DNA from: Cyclobacterium jeungdonense
GTDB taxonomy: Bacteria > Bacteroidota > Bacteroidia > Cytophagales > Cyclobacteriaceae
Length of the DNA: 64,000 nt
Direction: 5' to 3'
Assembly (NCBI RefSeq): GCF_010994275.1
Contig: NZ_WMCD01000001.1
Coordinates: 1,278,290-1,342,289, forward strand
The first letter of the stretch is position 1. Each line of letters starts with the position of its first letter. A program made the position numbers and the translations under genes. Under the pieces are notes generated by a model. It saw only the letters and a list, made by a program, of their open reading frames with translations. It was not told the DNA's origin and did no database searches. Positions 17,245 through 25,715 of this stretch are shown piece after piece.

Positions 17245-19014
17245 ATGGAAGAAGTCACTGTTTTTGCCATACTGGGGCTATCCCTGCTTTTTTTTATCTG
17301 GGGAAAAATCAGGTATGATCTGGTCGCCTTAATGGCATTACTTACCCTCACTATTTTAGGGCTGACACCATTTGATGAAGCATTTTCCGGATTTGCTCAC
17401 CCGGCGGTAATTACCGTGGCAGCAGTACTAATTGTGAGTAAAAGCCTGGAAAATTCGGGCATAGTTCATGTGATCGTGCGGCTGATGGACAAGGTGGGAA
17501 AAAATACCAGCCTGCAAATTGCTGCCATGGCAGGGATCGTTGCCCTGGCTTCTGGGTTTATGAATAACATAGGCGCTTTAGCCCTATTCATGCCCGTGGC
17601 CATTCAGATTTCCCGCAAAAACAAGCTTTCTCCTTCCCTGGTACTGATGCCCCTTGCCTTTGCCTCTCTGTTGGGAGGGCTGACCACCCTTATCGGGACA
17701 CCGCCCAATATTATCATAGCCACCTTTCGCTCTCAAACCGGCAATGCCCCTTTTGGTATGTTTGATTTTGCGCCGGTCGGTGCAGGTATTGCCCTGGTAG
17801 GTGTGCTGTTTGTGGCTCTGGTAGGTTGGCGGATGATCCCCAGAAGAAAATCAAACGATCCAAACGAAGCCCTGTTTGAAATTGAAAATTACATCACAGA
17901 GGTAAAAATTGAACCCAACTCAGATCTAACCGGGAAAAATATCCGGCAGCTGCTCCTGGGAAACGAGGAAGAAATGAAAGTATTGGCCATTGTTCGGGAT
18001 AAGGAGCGAATCCATGCCCCGGGACCTTACTTGTTTTTAAAAGAAAACGACATCCTGATCCTGGAATCCAATACAGAAAATCTGGACGAATTTATTAGCA
18101 ACCATGAACTGAAATTGGTGGGGCACGAAGATTTTTCGAACGCAGTGGAGGATGAATCTGAAATCAGCATCACGGAGGGTATTATACAGGAAAATTCCCC
18201 CTTGGTGGGCCAAACGGCCGCAAACATTCATATGCGTTCCCGTTATGATGTCAACCTGCTGGCCTTATCCCGTGGAGACCGGACCTTAATAAAGCGAATC
18301 GACCATGAAGTCTTTCGCGCCGGAGATATATTACTCCTTCAGCTTCGAAGCAGTCAGCTATCGGACATTCTAAATGAAATGAAGTGCCTTCCCCTGGCAC
18401 AACGGAGCGTGGAACTCGGAAAACCCAATCGCTCGCTGTTGGCATTGGGCATTTTTATTTCTTCCATTCTTTTGGTTGTCGCTGGGTGGTTACCAGTTGA
18501 AATCGCTTTTACGCTGGCAGCCATGTTGATGGTGTTTACCAAAATTCTTCCTTTAAAGGATTTTTATACTAGTATAGACTGGCCCGTCATCGTCTTGCTG
18601 GGCGCGATGATCCCGGTAGGTACGGCTTTTGAAACGAGCGGAGCGGCAGCATCCGTAACGGAACTCATGCTGATCTATTCTGATTCATTTCCTGCATGGA
18701 CCATGCTTATTGTGCTTATGCTTACTACCATGCTACTTTCTGCAGTGATCAATAATGCCGCCACGGTAGTCCTCATGGCACCCATTGGCCTTCAAATTGC
18801 GGAAAGTATGGAGTTTTCGGCGGATCCGTTTTTGATGAGCATCGCCATAGGTGCCTCCTCCTCATTTCTTACGCCCATCGGCCATCAGTCCAATACCCTG
18901 GTGCTGGGGCCTGGAGGCTACCGATTTGGGGATTACTGGAAGCCCGGACTTCCCCTTACTCTGCTGGTAGTAGCTGTGGGAGTGCCGCTTATTCTGTTGT
19001 TTTGGCCACTTTAA
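17245..19014 (+). CDS. SLC13/DASS family permease with two RCK_C (TrkA-C) domains
   Basis: The 589-residue inner-membrane protein has two transmembrane halves separated by a soluble insert. The paired DASS hairpin motifs are GFMNNIGALALFMPVAI and AVINNAATVVLMAPI, with GTPPNIIIA and SFLTPIGHQSNTLV. The insert (about residues 215-385) holds two RCK_C domains: EVKIEPNSDLTGKNIRQL up to ENDILIL, and GIIQENSPLVGQTAANI up to AGDILLL. Permeases of this layout carry sulfate, phosphate or dicarboxylates with Na+. The stop overlaps the convergent sulfatase gene by 4 bp; because sulfatases release sulfate, sulfate uptake is an attractive but unproven idea. It is probably cotranscribed with the acyl-CoA enzyme, 9 bp upstream. 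Confidence 0.85.
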   Translation: MEEVTVFAILGLSLLFFIWGKIRYDLVALMALLTLTILGLTPFDEAFSGFAHPAVITVAAVLIVSKSLENSGIVHVIVRLMDKVGKNTSLQIAAMAGIVALASGFMNNIGALALFMPVAIQISRKNKLSPSLVLMPLAFASLLGGLTTLIGTPPNIIIATFRSQTGNAPFGMFDFAPVGAGIALVGVLFVALVGWRMIPRRKSNDPNEALFEIENYITEVKIEPNSDLTGKNIRQLLLGNEEEMKVLAIVRDKERIHAPGPYLFLKENDILILESNTENLDEFISNHELKLVGHEDFSNAVEDESEISITEGIIQENSPLVGQTAANIHMRSRYDVNLLALSRGDRTLIKRIDHEVFRAGDILLLQLRSSQLSDILNEMKCLPLAQRSVELGKPNRSLLALGIFISSILLVVAGWLPVEIAFTLAAMLMVFTKILPLKDFYTSIDWPVIVLLGAMIPVGTAFETSGAAASVTELMLIYSDSFPAWTMLIVLMLTTMLLSAVINNAATVVLMAPIGLQIAESMEFSADPFLMSIAIGASSSFLTPIGHQSNTLVLGPGGYRFGDYWKPGLPLTLLVVAVGVPLILLFWPL

Positions 19015-20588
19015 TCCTGCGGCATGCTGCCCCACCAATCCGGATTGGGTTGCCAATCTTTGCTAAGGAATTCCAAACGTTGCTTTTCCAGGCGGGGCAT
19101 CAGCACCTGCTCCATCTCCTGGAGGCGTTCGTTATAAAGCTTCTGATCAAATTCCGGATCTGGCACAGGAAGGGATACCGCTTTCTCTTTCAGGTAATTA
19201 GTAAGCAAGTCAGATAAACGGGAATGGATACGCGGATTTTGTTCGGATACCTCCTCCTCTTCAAAGGGATCTTGAGGTATGTTATACAATTTCTCCTGTC
19301 CGTCTTCGAAATAACGAATCAGCTTCCAATCTCCCAACCTGACCATTGCGGAGGGTACGCCACCTTGGTTGCCATAATGGGGATAGTGCCAGAAAATCGG
19401 TCTTTCGGGTGAGCTTTCCCCCTCCAGCAACGGTTTTAAACTCATCCCTTCGATGGTCTGGGTGGGATCCACTTTACCTCCAATCAGGTCCAGTAAAGTA
19501 GGATAAAAATCGGCTCCTACTACCGGAAAATCCAATGACTGCCCCTTCGTTTTGCCCGGAACTTTTATCAGGTATGGAACGCGTATTCCCCCTTCCCAAT
19601 GATGACCCTTGCCTCCTTTAACAAACAAATTGGTAGTAGCAAAGGCATCTCCGGCCACTACTCCCCCATTATCCGAAGTGAATACCACGATGGTGTTTTC
19701 TTCCAATCCAAGGGTCCTGAGTCTCTCCAGCACAATACCTACCGCGTCATCCACAGAGGCTACCAAGCCGGCGTAGTTAGGGTTATCCTGAACAGTGCGG
19801 TAGGGTAATTTTTCGCCCATTTCAAATCCCGTTTCCTGAATCCCCATGGATTCCGCTTTATCCCTGTACTTTTCCCACCTTTCTTTGCTGGTTTGCACCG
19901 GTGCGTGTACGGCATAAAAAGATAAAAAAGCAAAAAATGGCTCCTCTTTACTCGAATTCATAAAATCCGCCACTTCGTTGGCGAGCCTTATGGTAAGGTT
20001 TTCCCCATCGGGTCCATCCGTTATTTTAGGATTATTATACGGTGAAAAAAAACCACCTGCAGGGGATCCCTTGTCCCAGCCTGCCACATTCGCATCAAAG
20101 CCATGATCTTCCGGATAACTCCCTTCATCTCCCAAATGCCATTTCCCAGCGAAAAACGTGCGGTACCCGTTTTGCTTAAAGGCTTCTGCCAGGGAAGTGG
20201 CTTCAGCAGAAAGTTGGTGCTGGTAGTCAGCAGGCAACATGGGATCGTGGCGCTGGTGACTGCGCCAATCGGTACCGGTTTTGGCGCCGATCCAATCGGT
20301 AATCCCATGACTGGCCGTAAATTGTCCTGTCATAATGGTGGCCCTGGCCGGGCTGCATACCCTACTTCCGGAATAGCCATGCGTAAACTGAAAACTTTGG
20401 CTGGCCAATTGGTCGATATTAGGCGTCTCGTGAAAGGGGGATCCCGAAAATCCCAGATCCGCATAGCCCAAATCGTCTACCAGAATAAACAACACGTTGG
20501 GGGGATTTTGGGCTTCCTCATTGCATGAAAAAAGGAATGAAATGAAAAAAACCAAATATACCGGAATTTTAAAATAGGGTTTCGCCAT
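19011..20588 (-). CDS. Secreted sulfatase, Cys-type (CSPAR)
   Basis: The 525-residue product has an export signal ending in FLFSC (possible lipobox). It is a type I sulfatase: NVLFILVDDLGYADLGFSG gives the first metal ligands (Asp 38, 39). RVCSPARATIMTG is the formylglycine motif C-x-P-x-R with Cys 78, which a maturation enzyme must convert to formylglycine; none is encoded in this window. FFAGKWHLGDEG and VVFTSDNGG are the other active-site motifs. The long C-terminal region (LYNIPQDPFEEEEVSEQ) is normal for the family. It would remove sulfate esters from a polysaccharide or glycoside outside the cytoplasm. It follows the other sulfatase gene by 26 bp, so they form an operon. Confidence 0.9.
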   Translation of the reverse strand: MAKPYFKIPVYLVFFISFLFSCNEEAQNPPNVLFILVDDLGYADLGFSGSPFHETPNIDQLASQSFQFTHGYSGSRVCSPARATIMTGQFTASHGITDWIGAKTGTDWRSHQRHDPMLPADYQHQLSAEATSLAEAFKQNGYRTFFAGKWHLGDEGSYPEDHGFDANVAGWDKGSPAGGFFSPYNNPKITDGPDGENLTIRLANEVADFMNSSKEEPFFAFLSFYAVHAPVQTSKERWEKYRDKAESMGIQETGFEMGEKLPYRTVQDNPNYAGLVASVDDAVGIVLERLRTLGLEENTIVVFTSDNGGVVAGDAFATTNLFVKGGKGHHWEGGIRVPYLIKVPGKTKGQSLDFPVVGADFYPTLLDLIGGKVDPTQTIEGMSLKPLLEGESSPERPIFWHYPHYGNQGGVPSAMVRLGDWKLIRYFEDGQEKLYNIPQDPFEEEEVSEQNPRIHSRLSDLLTNYLKEKAVSLPVPDPEFDQKLYNERLQEMEQVLMPRLEKQRLEFLSKDWQPNPDWWGSMPQD

Positions 20589-20614
20589 GGTTTGGGGGTT
20601 AAGAGCTTATGGGA

Positions 20615-22063
20615 CTATTTATTGATCTCATCAACATATAATTTGAATATTGGATTGGGTTGGTGGCTGGACTCCATCAATTCCTTTAATTCCGCCACCC
20701 GTTCGGGGTGCTGATCGGCCAGGTTGTTTTGCTCTCCTGGATCTACGGCCAGGTTGTACAATTCAATGGGAGGGTTTGGATCTTTATTCAAATTGAGTCG
20801 AATAGCCTTCCAATCACCCTTTCGAACCGCTTGCTTGCCTCCCTGCTCGATAAACTCCCAATAGAGGTATTCATGCGTGGCTTGCTGTTCCAGATTTCCC
20901 ATTAAGGTCGGAACGAAGGAAATCCCATCCGTATTTTCGGGTACTTCCGAACCAGACAGTTCAGCCAGGGTGGCATACACATCCCAAAAAGCAGATGGAT
21001 GACCGCTCCTTCCGGGCTGGATTTTTCCTGGCCAATTGGCAATCATGGGTACCCGAATTCCGCCTTCGTACAGGTCTCGCTTGTAACCCCGGTAAGGGCC
21101 GTTACTATTGAAAAAGTCAGGATCCGCTCCACCTTCCAGGTGCGGTCCGTTATCTGAAGTAAACACCACCAACGTATTTTCTCTCAGACCTAGCTGGTCC
21201 AGCTTAGCCAGGATCTCTCCGACCTGCTTGTCCAACAGTTCTACCATGGCCACAAAAGCTGCCCTGGGGTTTTCCTGCGACATATATCCTCCTATTTTAT
21301 ACGTAGGACCTTCGTCCACCCCCTTGTAAGGTGTTTCTTCAAACCTCCCCATATGCTCCGCCATTTCCTCCTCCGGAGCGATCAGTTCCGCATGGGGAAT
21401 GATGCTGGGTACATACAGAAAAAAAGGTTTCTCCTGATTGTCTTCAATAAATTTTAAAGTTTGCTCGTGGATCAGATTCGGAGCATATAAGTTGAGATTT
21501 TCACCGGCATTTTCTTCCAAAACCACCGAGTCCTGATTGTGCCAAAGGTGGTAAGGGTAGTAATTATGCCCCATACGCTGACAATTGTATCCGTAAAAAA
21601 CATCCACCCCCTGGTTGGTTGGATCTCCTTCGGAGCCAGGATACCCCAGCCCCCACTTGCCAAAGGCCCCGGTGGTGTACCCGCTGGCTTTCAGGGATTC
21701 GAAAACGGTAAAAACGGAATCCGGTAAGGGATACTGTCCTTCTGGCTGGATTTCGTAATTTCCTCGGACTGGGGCATGACCGGTATGCAAGCCAGAAATC
21801 AGCGCGCTTCTAGCGGGTGCACAAACGGTAGACCCGGAATAATGAGCGGTAAAGAACATTCCTTCCGCTGCCAGTTTATCCAGATTAGGAGTCTTTATGT
21901 ACTCCTGTCCGGTAAATCCCAAATCTCCATAGCCCAGGTCATCCGCCAGGATGTATACGATATTCGGTTTGGGATTCTCAGCCTGGACTGATTGATCGGT
22001 AGTGCCTGACGAACAGGCATAAAAAGCCAGGGCAGAAAGGCAGCAACAAAAGGTACGATGCAT
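20615..22063 (-). CDS. Secreted sulfatase, Cys-type (CAPAR), probably a lipoprotein
   Basis: The 482-residue protein has a lipoprotein-like signal (lipobox FYAC, Cys 17). NIVYILADDLGYGDLGFTG supplies the metal-binding Asp pair, STVCAPARSALISG is the formylglycine site (Cys 81 in CAPAR), GAFGKWGLG holds the conserved Lys, and VVFTSDNGPH gives the C-terminal metal ligands. Its arylsulfatase A-like pattern resembles enzymes acting on sulfated polysaccharides. It is the first gene of a two-sulfatase operon. With the lyases at 4-10 kb this suggests use of sulfated, uronate-rich glycans, though no SusC/SusD pair is in the window to define a full utilization locus. Confidence 0.9.
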   Translation of the reverse strand: MHRTFCCCLSALAFYACSSGTTDQSVQAENPKPNIVYILADDLGYGDLGFTGQEYIKTPNLDKLAAEGMFFTAHYSGSTVCAPARSALISGLHTGHAPVRGNYEIQPEGQYPLPDSVFTVFESLKASGYTTGAFGKWGLGYPGSEGDPTNQGVDVFYGYNCQRMGHNYYPYHLWHNQDSVVLEENAGENLNLYAPNLIHEQTLKFIEDNQEKPFFLYVPSIIPHAELIAPEEEMAEHMGRFEETPYKGVDEGPTYKIGGYMSQENPRAAFVAMVELLDKQVGEILAKLDQLGLRENTLVVFTSDNGPHLEGGADPDFFNSNGPYRGYKRDLYEGGIRVPMIANWPGKIQPGRSGHPSAFWDVYATLAELSGSEVPENTDGISFVPTLMGNLEQQATHEYLYWEFIEQGGKQAVRKGDWKAIRLNLNKDPNPPIELYNLAVDPGEQNNLADQHPERVAELKELMESSHQPNPIFKLYVDEINK

Positions 22064-22203
22064 GAAAGGTTATTTTAGAGAATAGAATAGCTGACAAATT
22101 AGCAATTCTTGACTCAAAACAAAAGAGGAAATACCTGATGTTTTCTATCTTAGACTACAGGATTTTAAAAATCCCAAAGGTCTTTTTTGTTCTACTTCTC
22201 AAA

Positions 22204-22923
22204 TTACTCCTGAATGTCCTTTTTCAACGTGATAATTACCACTCCGTTTTTCGCTTTTTCACCATATTTATCGATAACCCATTTGTCTTTTATGACCGAC
22301 AAGCCTGAAATGTCCTCTGAACTTATTTTATCTATATCTTCAACCTGAACCATTCCGTCAATTGTTGAAATTAACACCAACGGACTGTTTTCAGAATCTG
22401 CTGAAAGTCTGATTTTTACCTTTGAATTATTGTTGGCATCACCAGCTGATTTGCTTTCAGTACCATTCACAATATCCAATGGCCCAATAGTCAATGGCTT
22501 ATTGGAAAAATCATAATCCTTAATATTACTGACACCTTTCAGTTCCGAAAGCTCTTTTTGCTGGGTTTCGTTGAGTTCATTTTTAATGGCAACCAAAGTT
22601 GATAACTTCTCTCTCTTCAATGAATTTTCCAAGCTTAATACAATATCCAGTTGCTTGGAAACTGCCTCAGGGTTGGGTTTGGTCTCGCTGAGCATTTTCT
22701 TTAACTTTGCAGAAGCTACATCCAGATCCAATTTGCCGTTAAAGAATGCTTTGGAACTTTGGTTATGTATCTTTTTGATTTTTTCTAACTGTTGGTCCGT
22801 AAGGGAAATGGCAAAACTGTTTTGCAATACCAGGTTGGACGAATACAGGGCTTCCTGAAATATATCCTGAGCATTGACTGCACCTGAACATAGTATTATC
22901 CCAATTATCAATAGCTTTTTCAT
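22204..22923 (-). CDS. Spy/CpxP-like periplasmic protein with TonB-plug-like tail
   Basis: The 239-residue product has a signal peptide (LLIIGIILCSGAVNAQ). Residues about 35-125 are helical and carry two LTxxQ-like motifs, SLTDQQLEKIKKIH and LNETQQKELSELK, as in Spy/CpxP/CnrX-type periplasmic sensors or chaperones. The last 50 residues (VEDIDKISSEDIS, then LSVIKDKWVIDKYGEKAKNG and VVIITLKK) match the end of TonB-receptor plug domains. The ATG at 22923 is preferred to a TTG at 22944: it directly follows repeat copy B and starts the signal peptide. The order sigma factor, small membrane protein, Spy-like protein recalls CnrH-CnrY-CnrX metal-stress systems, so it may be the periplasmic sensor or a target; this is inference. 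Confidence 0.75.
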   Translation of the reverse strand: MKKLLIIGIILCSGAVNAQDIFQEALYSSNLVLQNSFAISLTDQQLEKIKKIHNQSSKAFFNGKLDLDVASAKLKKMLSETKPNPEAVSKQLDIVLSLENSLKREKLSTLVAIKNELNETQQKELSELKGVSNIKDYDFSNKPLTIGPLDIVNGTESKSAGDANNNSKVKIRLSADSENSPLVLISTIDGMVQVEDIDKISSEDISGLSVIKDKWVIDKYGEKAKNGVVIITLKKDIQE

Positions 22924-23038
22924 CTGTTTATAATTTTTTTTCAACGGTCAGATAGCCTGTCCCGATCTTTAATCGGGAGAATCTCGCATGCTTCATAATC
23001 ATCCCACTGTGTGACATAGTCGTCATGCTCGATTTCAT
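22924..23038 (-). repeat. Dispersed leader repeat, copy B, with intact leader ORF
   Basis: The copy begins ATGAAATCGAGCATGACG, shares GTCACACA, TGGGATGATTAT and CATGCGAGATT with copy A, and ends AATTATAAACAG directly before the ATG of the Spy-like gene. A 24-nt insertion after CATGCGAGATT contains a hairpin (TCCCGAT at 22960-22966 pairing with ATCGGGA at 22972-22978) and keeps the reading frame. An uninterrupted 36-codon ORF (22928-23038, beginning MKSSMTTMSHSGMIMKHARF) fills the copy and stops 4 nt before the downstream ATG. Confidence 0.85.
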
Positions 23039-23054
23039 GTAAATTAAATTTTGG

Positions 23055-23381
23055 TTAAAAATCCGTCAATAGGGAAGAAGTTGGGGATTCCCAAGATTCC
23101 AATTCGGTAGTGGATTCGATTTTGAATTGGAGCTCATTGTTTTGTCCTTCTTCCAGGGTAATGATGATTACGTCGTGATCCAAAGGTTGGATGGACCCAT
23201 CCCCCCTGTAAAACCAAGCCAATAAAGCCAAGGAAGCCGCAATTCCTATTGGAATCAAACCCCATGATTTAGATTTCCTGATTCTTGGAAATTGGGGAAC
23301 CGCAATTGCCGAATCCTTTGCTTTCATTTCGCTAAAGAAATCCTGAAAGTCTTGGTCTTCGGAATTATCTATTGTTTTCAT
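23055..23381 (-). CDS. Small single-pass membrane protein, putative anti-sigma factor
   Basis: The 108-residue protein has a 38-residue charged N-terminus, one transmembrane helix (about 39-58, WGLIPIGIAASLALLAWFY) and a 50-residue outer tail. This is the layout of a short anti-sigma factor like CnrY, but no zinc-binding HxxxCxxC motif is present and I see no direct similarity. The start codon lies inside the sigma factor gene (17-bp overlap), so the two are translationally coupled, which supports the anti-sigma reading. Confidence 0.6.
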   Translation of the reverse strand: MKTIDNSEDQDFQDFFSEMKAKDSAIAVPQFPRIRKSKSWGLIPIGIAASLALLAWFYRGDGSIQPLDHDVIIITLEEGQNNELQFKIESTTELESWESPTSSLLTDF

Positions 23382-23856
23382 GCAGTGTCTTTTTTAAGAT
23401 AAGCTCTTTGAGGTTTCTTTTTCCTCTGTCATAATGAGTCCTAACTGAACCGATTCTGATTTCCATAATCTCGGCGGCTTTCTCCAAGGTCAGATTGTGA
23501 TAGAAAACCAATAGTAAAACCTCCTTTTGTCTTTCTGGCAGCTTTTCTATCAATTCTTCATGTGAAGCAGCATTGATTTCTTGCTCTGTTTCTGCTACAT
23601 CAAATTCCGCTTCAAGTGAATAGGTGTTTTTCGCCTTTTTTTTCCATTCCAAAGCAGTAAACCGTATTACAGAAAACAGCCAGGTTTTGATTTGGGACTT
23701 TTCTTTATAGATGGCTTTCCCTTCGAGAATTTTCAAATAAACCTGTTGCAACACATCCTTGGCCAAATCCTCATCAAATGAGCAGCACTGTCTTGACCAG
23801 TGGTAAGCTTCTTGGTGAAGTTCTTTAAGGAGGTTTTCCAGTTGCCGTTTTTTCAT
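23365..23856 (-). CDS. ECF-type RNA polymerase sigma factor
   Basis: The 163-residue protein has region 2 (SFDEDLAKDVLQQVYLKI, then KSQIKTWLFSVIRFTALEW, the -10 recognition part). It also has region 4 (LPERQKEVLLLVFYHNLTLE, then KAAEIMEIRIGSVRTHYDRG, a helix-turn-helix for the -35 region). It directs RNA polymerase to a stress or envelope regulon. The following small membrane protein gene overlaps its 3' end, so activity is probably controlled by that protein. The third gene of the likely operon is the Spy-like protein. Confidence 0.9.
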   Translation of the reverse strand: MKKRQLENLLKELHQEAYHWSRQCCSFDEDLAKDVLQQVYLKILEGKAIYKEKSQIKTWLFSVIRFTALEWKKKAKNTYSLEAEFDVAETEQEINAASHEELIEKLPERQKEVLLLVFYHNLTLEKAAEIMEIRIGSVRTHYDRGKRNLKELILKKTLHENNR

Positions 23857-24010
23857 TCTTACCCATTAGTGCCTAAAAGTTAGTTTTATATGACAGGGGA
23901 TACCCGTTTTTTAAAAAGTTTTTTGATTCAACAAATGTTTTTTTAAGCCATGACGGCTGCCAGTTTAAAAAGTCGTTTTTCTAAATTTGCAAACTAACCA
24001 TTGTAAACGC

Positions 24011-25489
24011 CTAATCGGTAAAAACAAAACCGGCACCAAAGGACAAAATACCTGCCTTTAAACCCGTATTGCGCGCATAATTACTATAATCGATCGTTAG
24101 TCCTTTCAAACCAAATCTCCACAGATGAGCCGATGTAAAAATGTCTGTGTATTTCATACTGAACCCAATCTGATCGGCATGGTAGGTGGAAAGGTCAAAA
24201 TCAGAGGTATAGTAAGCACTGCTGGAAACTAGTTCCTCAAAAGGTGCAAAGTAAGTAGCTGCTGTCTGGTTGTAAAACCGATAACTTGGGTAGAAGGTGA
24301 AGTGTTGCCCAAGTTTTATGGCCAATTCCATATTAACGGTGTGCGAGTGAATACCCCAATCATCCGTGTAATAGCGGTAATAGCTTCGCAATACCAGGTA
24401 TTCAGTCACATACTGATTGAGCCTCACTCCTATTGGTAGTTTAATACGACTGCCAGGAAGCCGCTCGATATCATCTGCCAGTTGGAAAACATCTTTGTTT
24501 TTAGGCTCGGTATAAAACGGAATACTCTCGGCGTTTCCAATATAAAAATTATCCTTGTCTGCAAAATAGACACGTTGCATAGGATTGGACAACCAGCCGG
24601 TCTGGTAGGTGATGTCTGTAAAAACCGAAAGCTGGGTAGTCTTACTCAGAATTTGTGAAAACCCTAAGGAAAAACTATAGGTATTTCGTTTATCATTGTC
24701 TACCAAAGTGGTATTAAAAGGCCTCCATGCATCAGCGGCATTTTTATTTATTGCTGTCCCATTCTGGCTTAAAATACTTACACCTTCAAAAAAATCAGCA
24801 TTTAAGTCTCCCTTTTCCTTTACAAATGTTTTTATTTCCGTTGGATATTCTGGTCGCCAGGTATCTAAATAAACTGCGGTATTCAGGCTTAATTCGGTGT
24901 TTTTTTGGTTGAATAGCCGAACAACTCCTATTCCTGCACCAAATGAGGTGTAATCGTATTCATTAGCGAAATTTAAATTGGCTGAATAAATGGAATTTCT
25001 GTCCTCCGATGAATGAGTGTAACTGGCATTAAATGCTGCCCAGGTGTCTTTTCTTGAAGCACCCGATGAAGCTGCCCAGGGGGTACCTGTGTTTTCACCG
25101 CTATTGTTTCCATTATCTTCATAATCATCGTCCTCATCGTCGTCATGATCATCGTCATCGTCTTCACCTCTGGAAGCCCCTGAAAACGGATTCAGGTTAC
25201 TGGACGATGCCGAGGTGTAGGCAGAAACAGTGGCGTTTATTCGCAACACATCATCATCATTCAGGGGTATAGAAATAAAAATATCCGAAGCAAGGTCACT
25301 AAGCTCTTCCGTACCAATGCCCCCGGTCACTGCCGCATTTTTTCCATCCTGCTCGTAATAGCTGGCAAGAATATCAATTTCTACATTTTCCAGGACGCGT
25401 TTTTTAAAAACAGAAGTGCTGTCTTTATTATTTTGTGCCAAAACCAAAAATGGAAGAGCCCAAAGAAGAAGGAAACTAACAATTTTCAT
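24011..25489 (-). CDS. DUF3570 outer-membrane-like protein with acidic loop
   Basis: The 492-residue protein has a signal peptide (1-19, ending VLAQ). It continues as alternating beta-strands with aromatic girdles, as expected for an outer-membrane beta-barrel, ending in a Phe-rich strand (LSFGAGFVFTD). It belongs to DUF3570 by overall pattern and context. Residues about 108-131 form a loop of almost only Asp, with Glu, His and Tyr (EDDDDDHDDDEDDDYED), which could bind metal cations. It is the last gene of the metal-efflux operon, 13 bp behind the DUF4266 gene. DUF3570, DUF4266, ApbE and a thioredoxin-like gene often occur together in Bacteroidota and Proteobacteria, but the function of the set is not established. 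Confidence 0.8.
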   Translation of the reverse strand: MKIVSFLLLWALPFLVLAQNNKDSTSVFKKRVLENVEIDILASYYEQDGKNAAVTGGIGTEELSDLASDIFISIPLNDDDVLRINATVSAYTSASSSNLNPFSGASRGEDDDDDHDDDEDDDYEDNGNNSGENTGTPWAASSGASRKDTWAAFNASYTHSSEDRNSIYSANLNFANEYDYTSFGAGIGVVRLFNQKNTELSLNTAVYLDTWRPEYPTEIKTFVKEKGDLNADFFEGVSILSQNGTAINKNAADAWRPFNTTLVDNDKRNTYSFSLGFSQILSKTTQLSVFTDITYQTGWLSNPMQRVYFADKDNFYIGNAESIPFYTEPKNKDVFQLADDIERLPGSRIKLPIGVRLNQYVTEYLVLRSYYRYYTDDWGIHSHTVNMELAIKLGQHFTFYPSYRFYNQTAATYFAPFEELVSSSAYYTSDFDLSTYHADQIGFSMKYTDIFTSAHLWRFGLKGLTIDYSNYARNTGLKAGILSFGAGFVFTD

Positions 25490-25502
25490 GATTTAAAACC
25501 GT

Positions 25503-25715
25503 TCAATTACAACCACAACCACCTCCAGATTTTCCTCCATTGGCACCCGCTGCACCCTCCCGATAAACCTGAAAACTGGTTTCAAATTTTCTCGACTTTC
25601 GATCAACCAATTCCATGTCCGGATCATTGATATTTACTTTTTCATATGATTTTATTGCTACGCAAGCATTCATGCCAAGCAATATCATGGCGACAAAAAG
25701 GATTTTATTCTTCAT
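25503..25715 (-). CDS. DUF4266 small lipoprotein with Gly/Cys tail
   Basis: The 70-residue product has a lipoprotein signal with lipobox MNAC (Cys 18). The mature part contains the family phrase VAIKSYEKVNINDPDME, then FETSFQVYREGAAG, and ends in a Gly-rich tail with two Cys (GGKSGGGCGCN). The tail looks like a metal or cofactor ligand site at the end of a flexible arm. The segment GGKSGGG loosely resembles the ApbE flavinylation site (D-G-x-S-G-A-T) but lacks the acceptor Thr, so flavinylation is not supported by sequence. Its start overlaps the end of apbE by 11 bp, so translation is coupled. Confidence 0.85.
   Translation of the reverse strand: MKNKILFVAMILLGMNACVAIKSYEKVNINDPDMELVDRKSRKFETSFQVYREGAAGANGGKSGGGCGCN

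Noticed and set aside
24973..25272. Met/Thr-rich and His/Arg-rich frames opposite or out of phase with the DUF3570 gene
   Set aside because: They are products of the Asp-codon repeat read in other frames.
25503..25715. DUF4266 protein as a RiPP precursor because of its small size and Gly/Cys tail
   Set aside because: It has a lipoprotein signal and no radical SAM, cyclase or other RiPP enzyme gene nearby.
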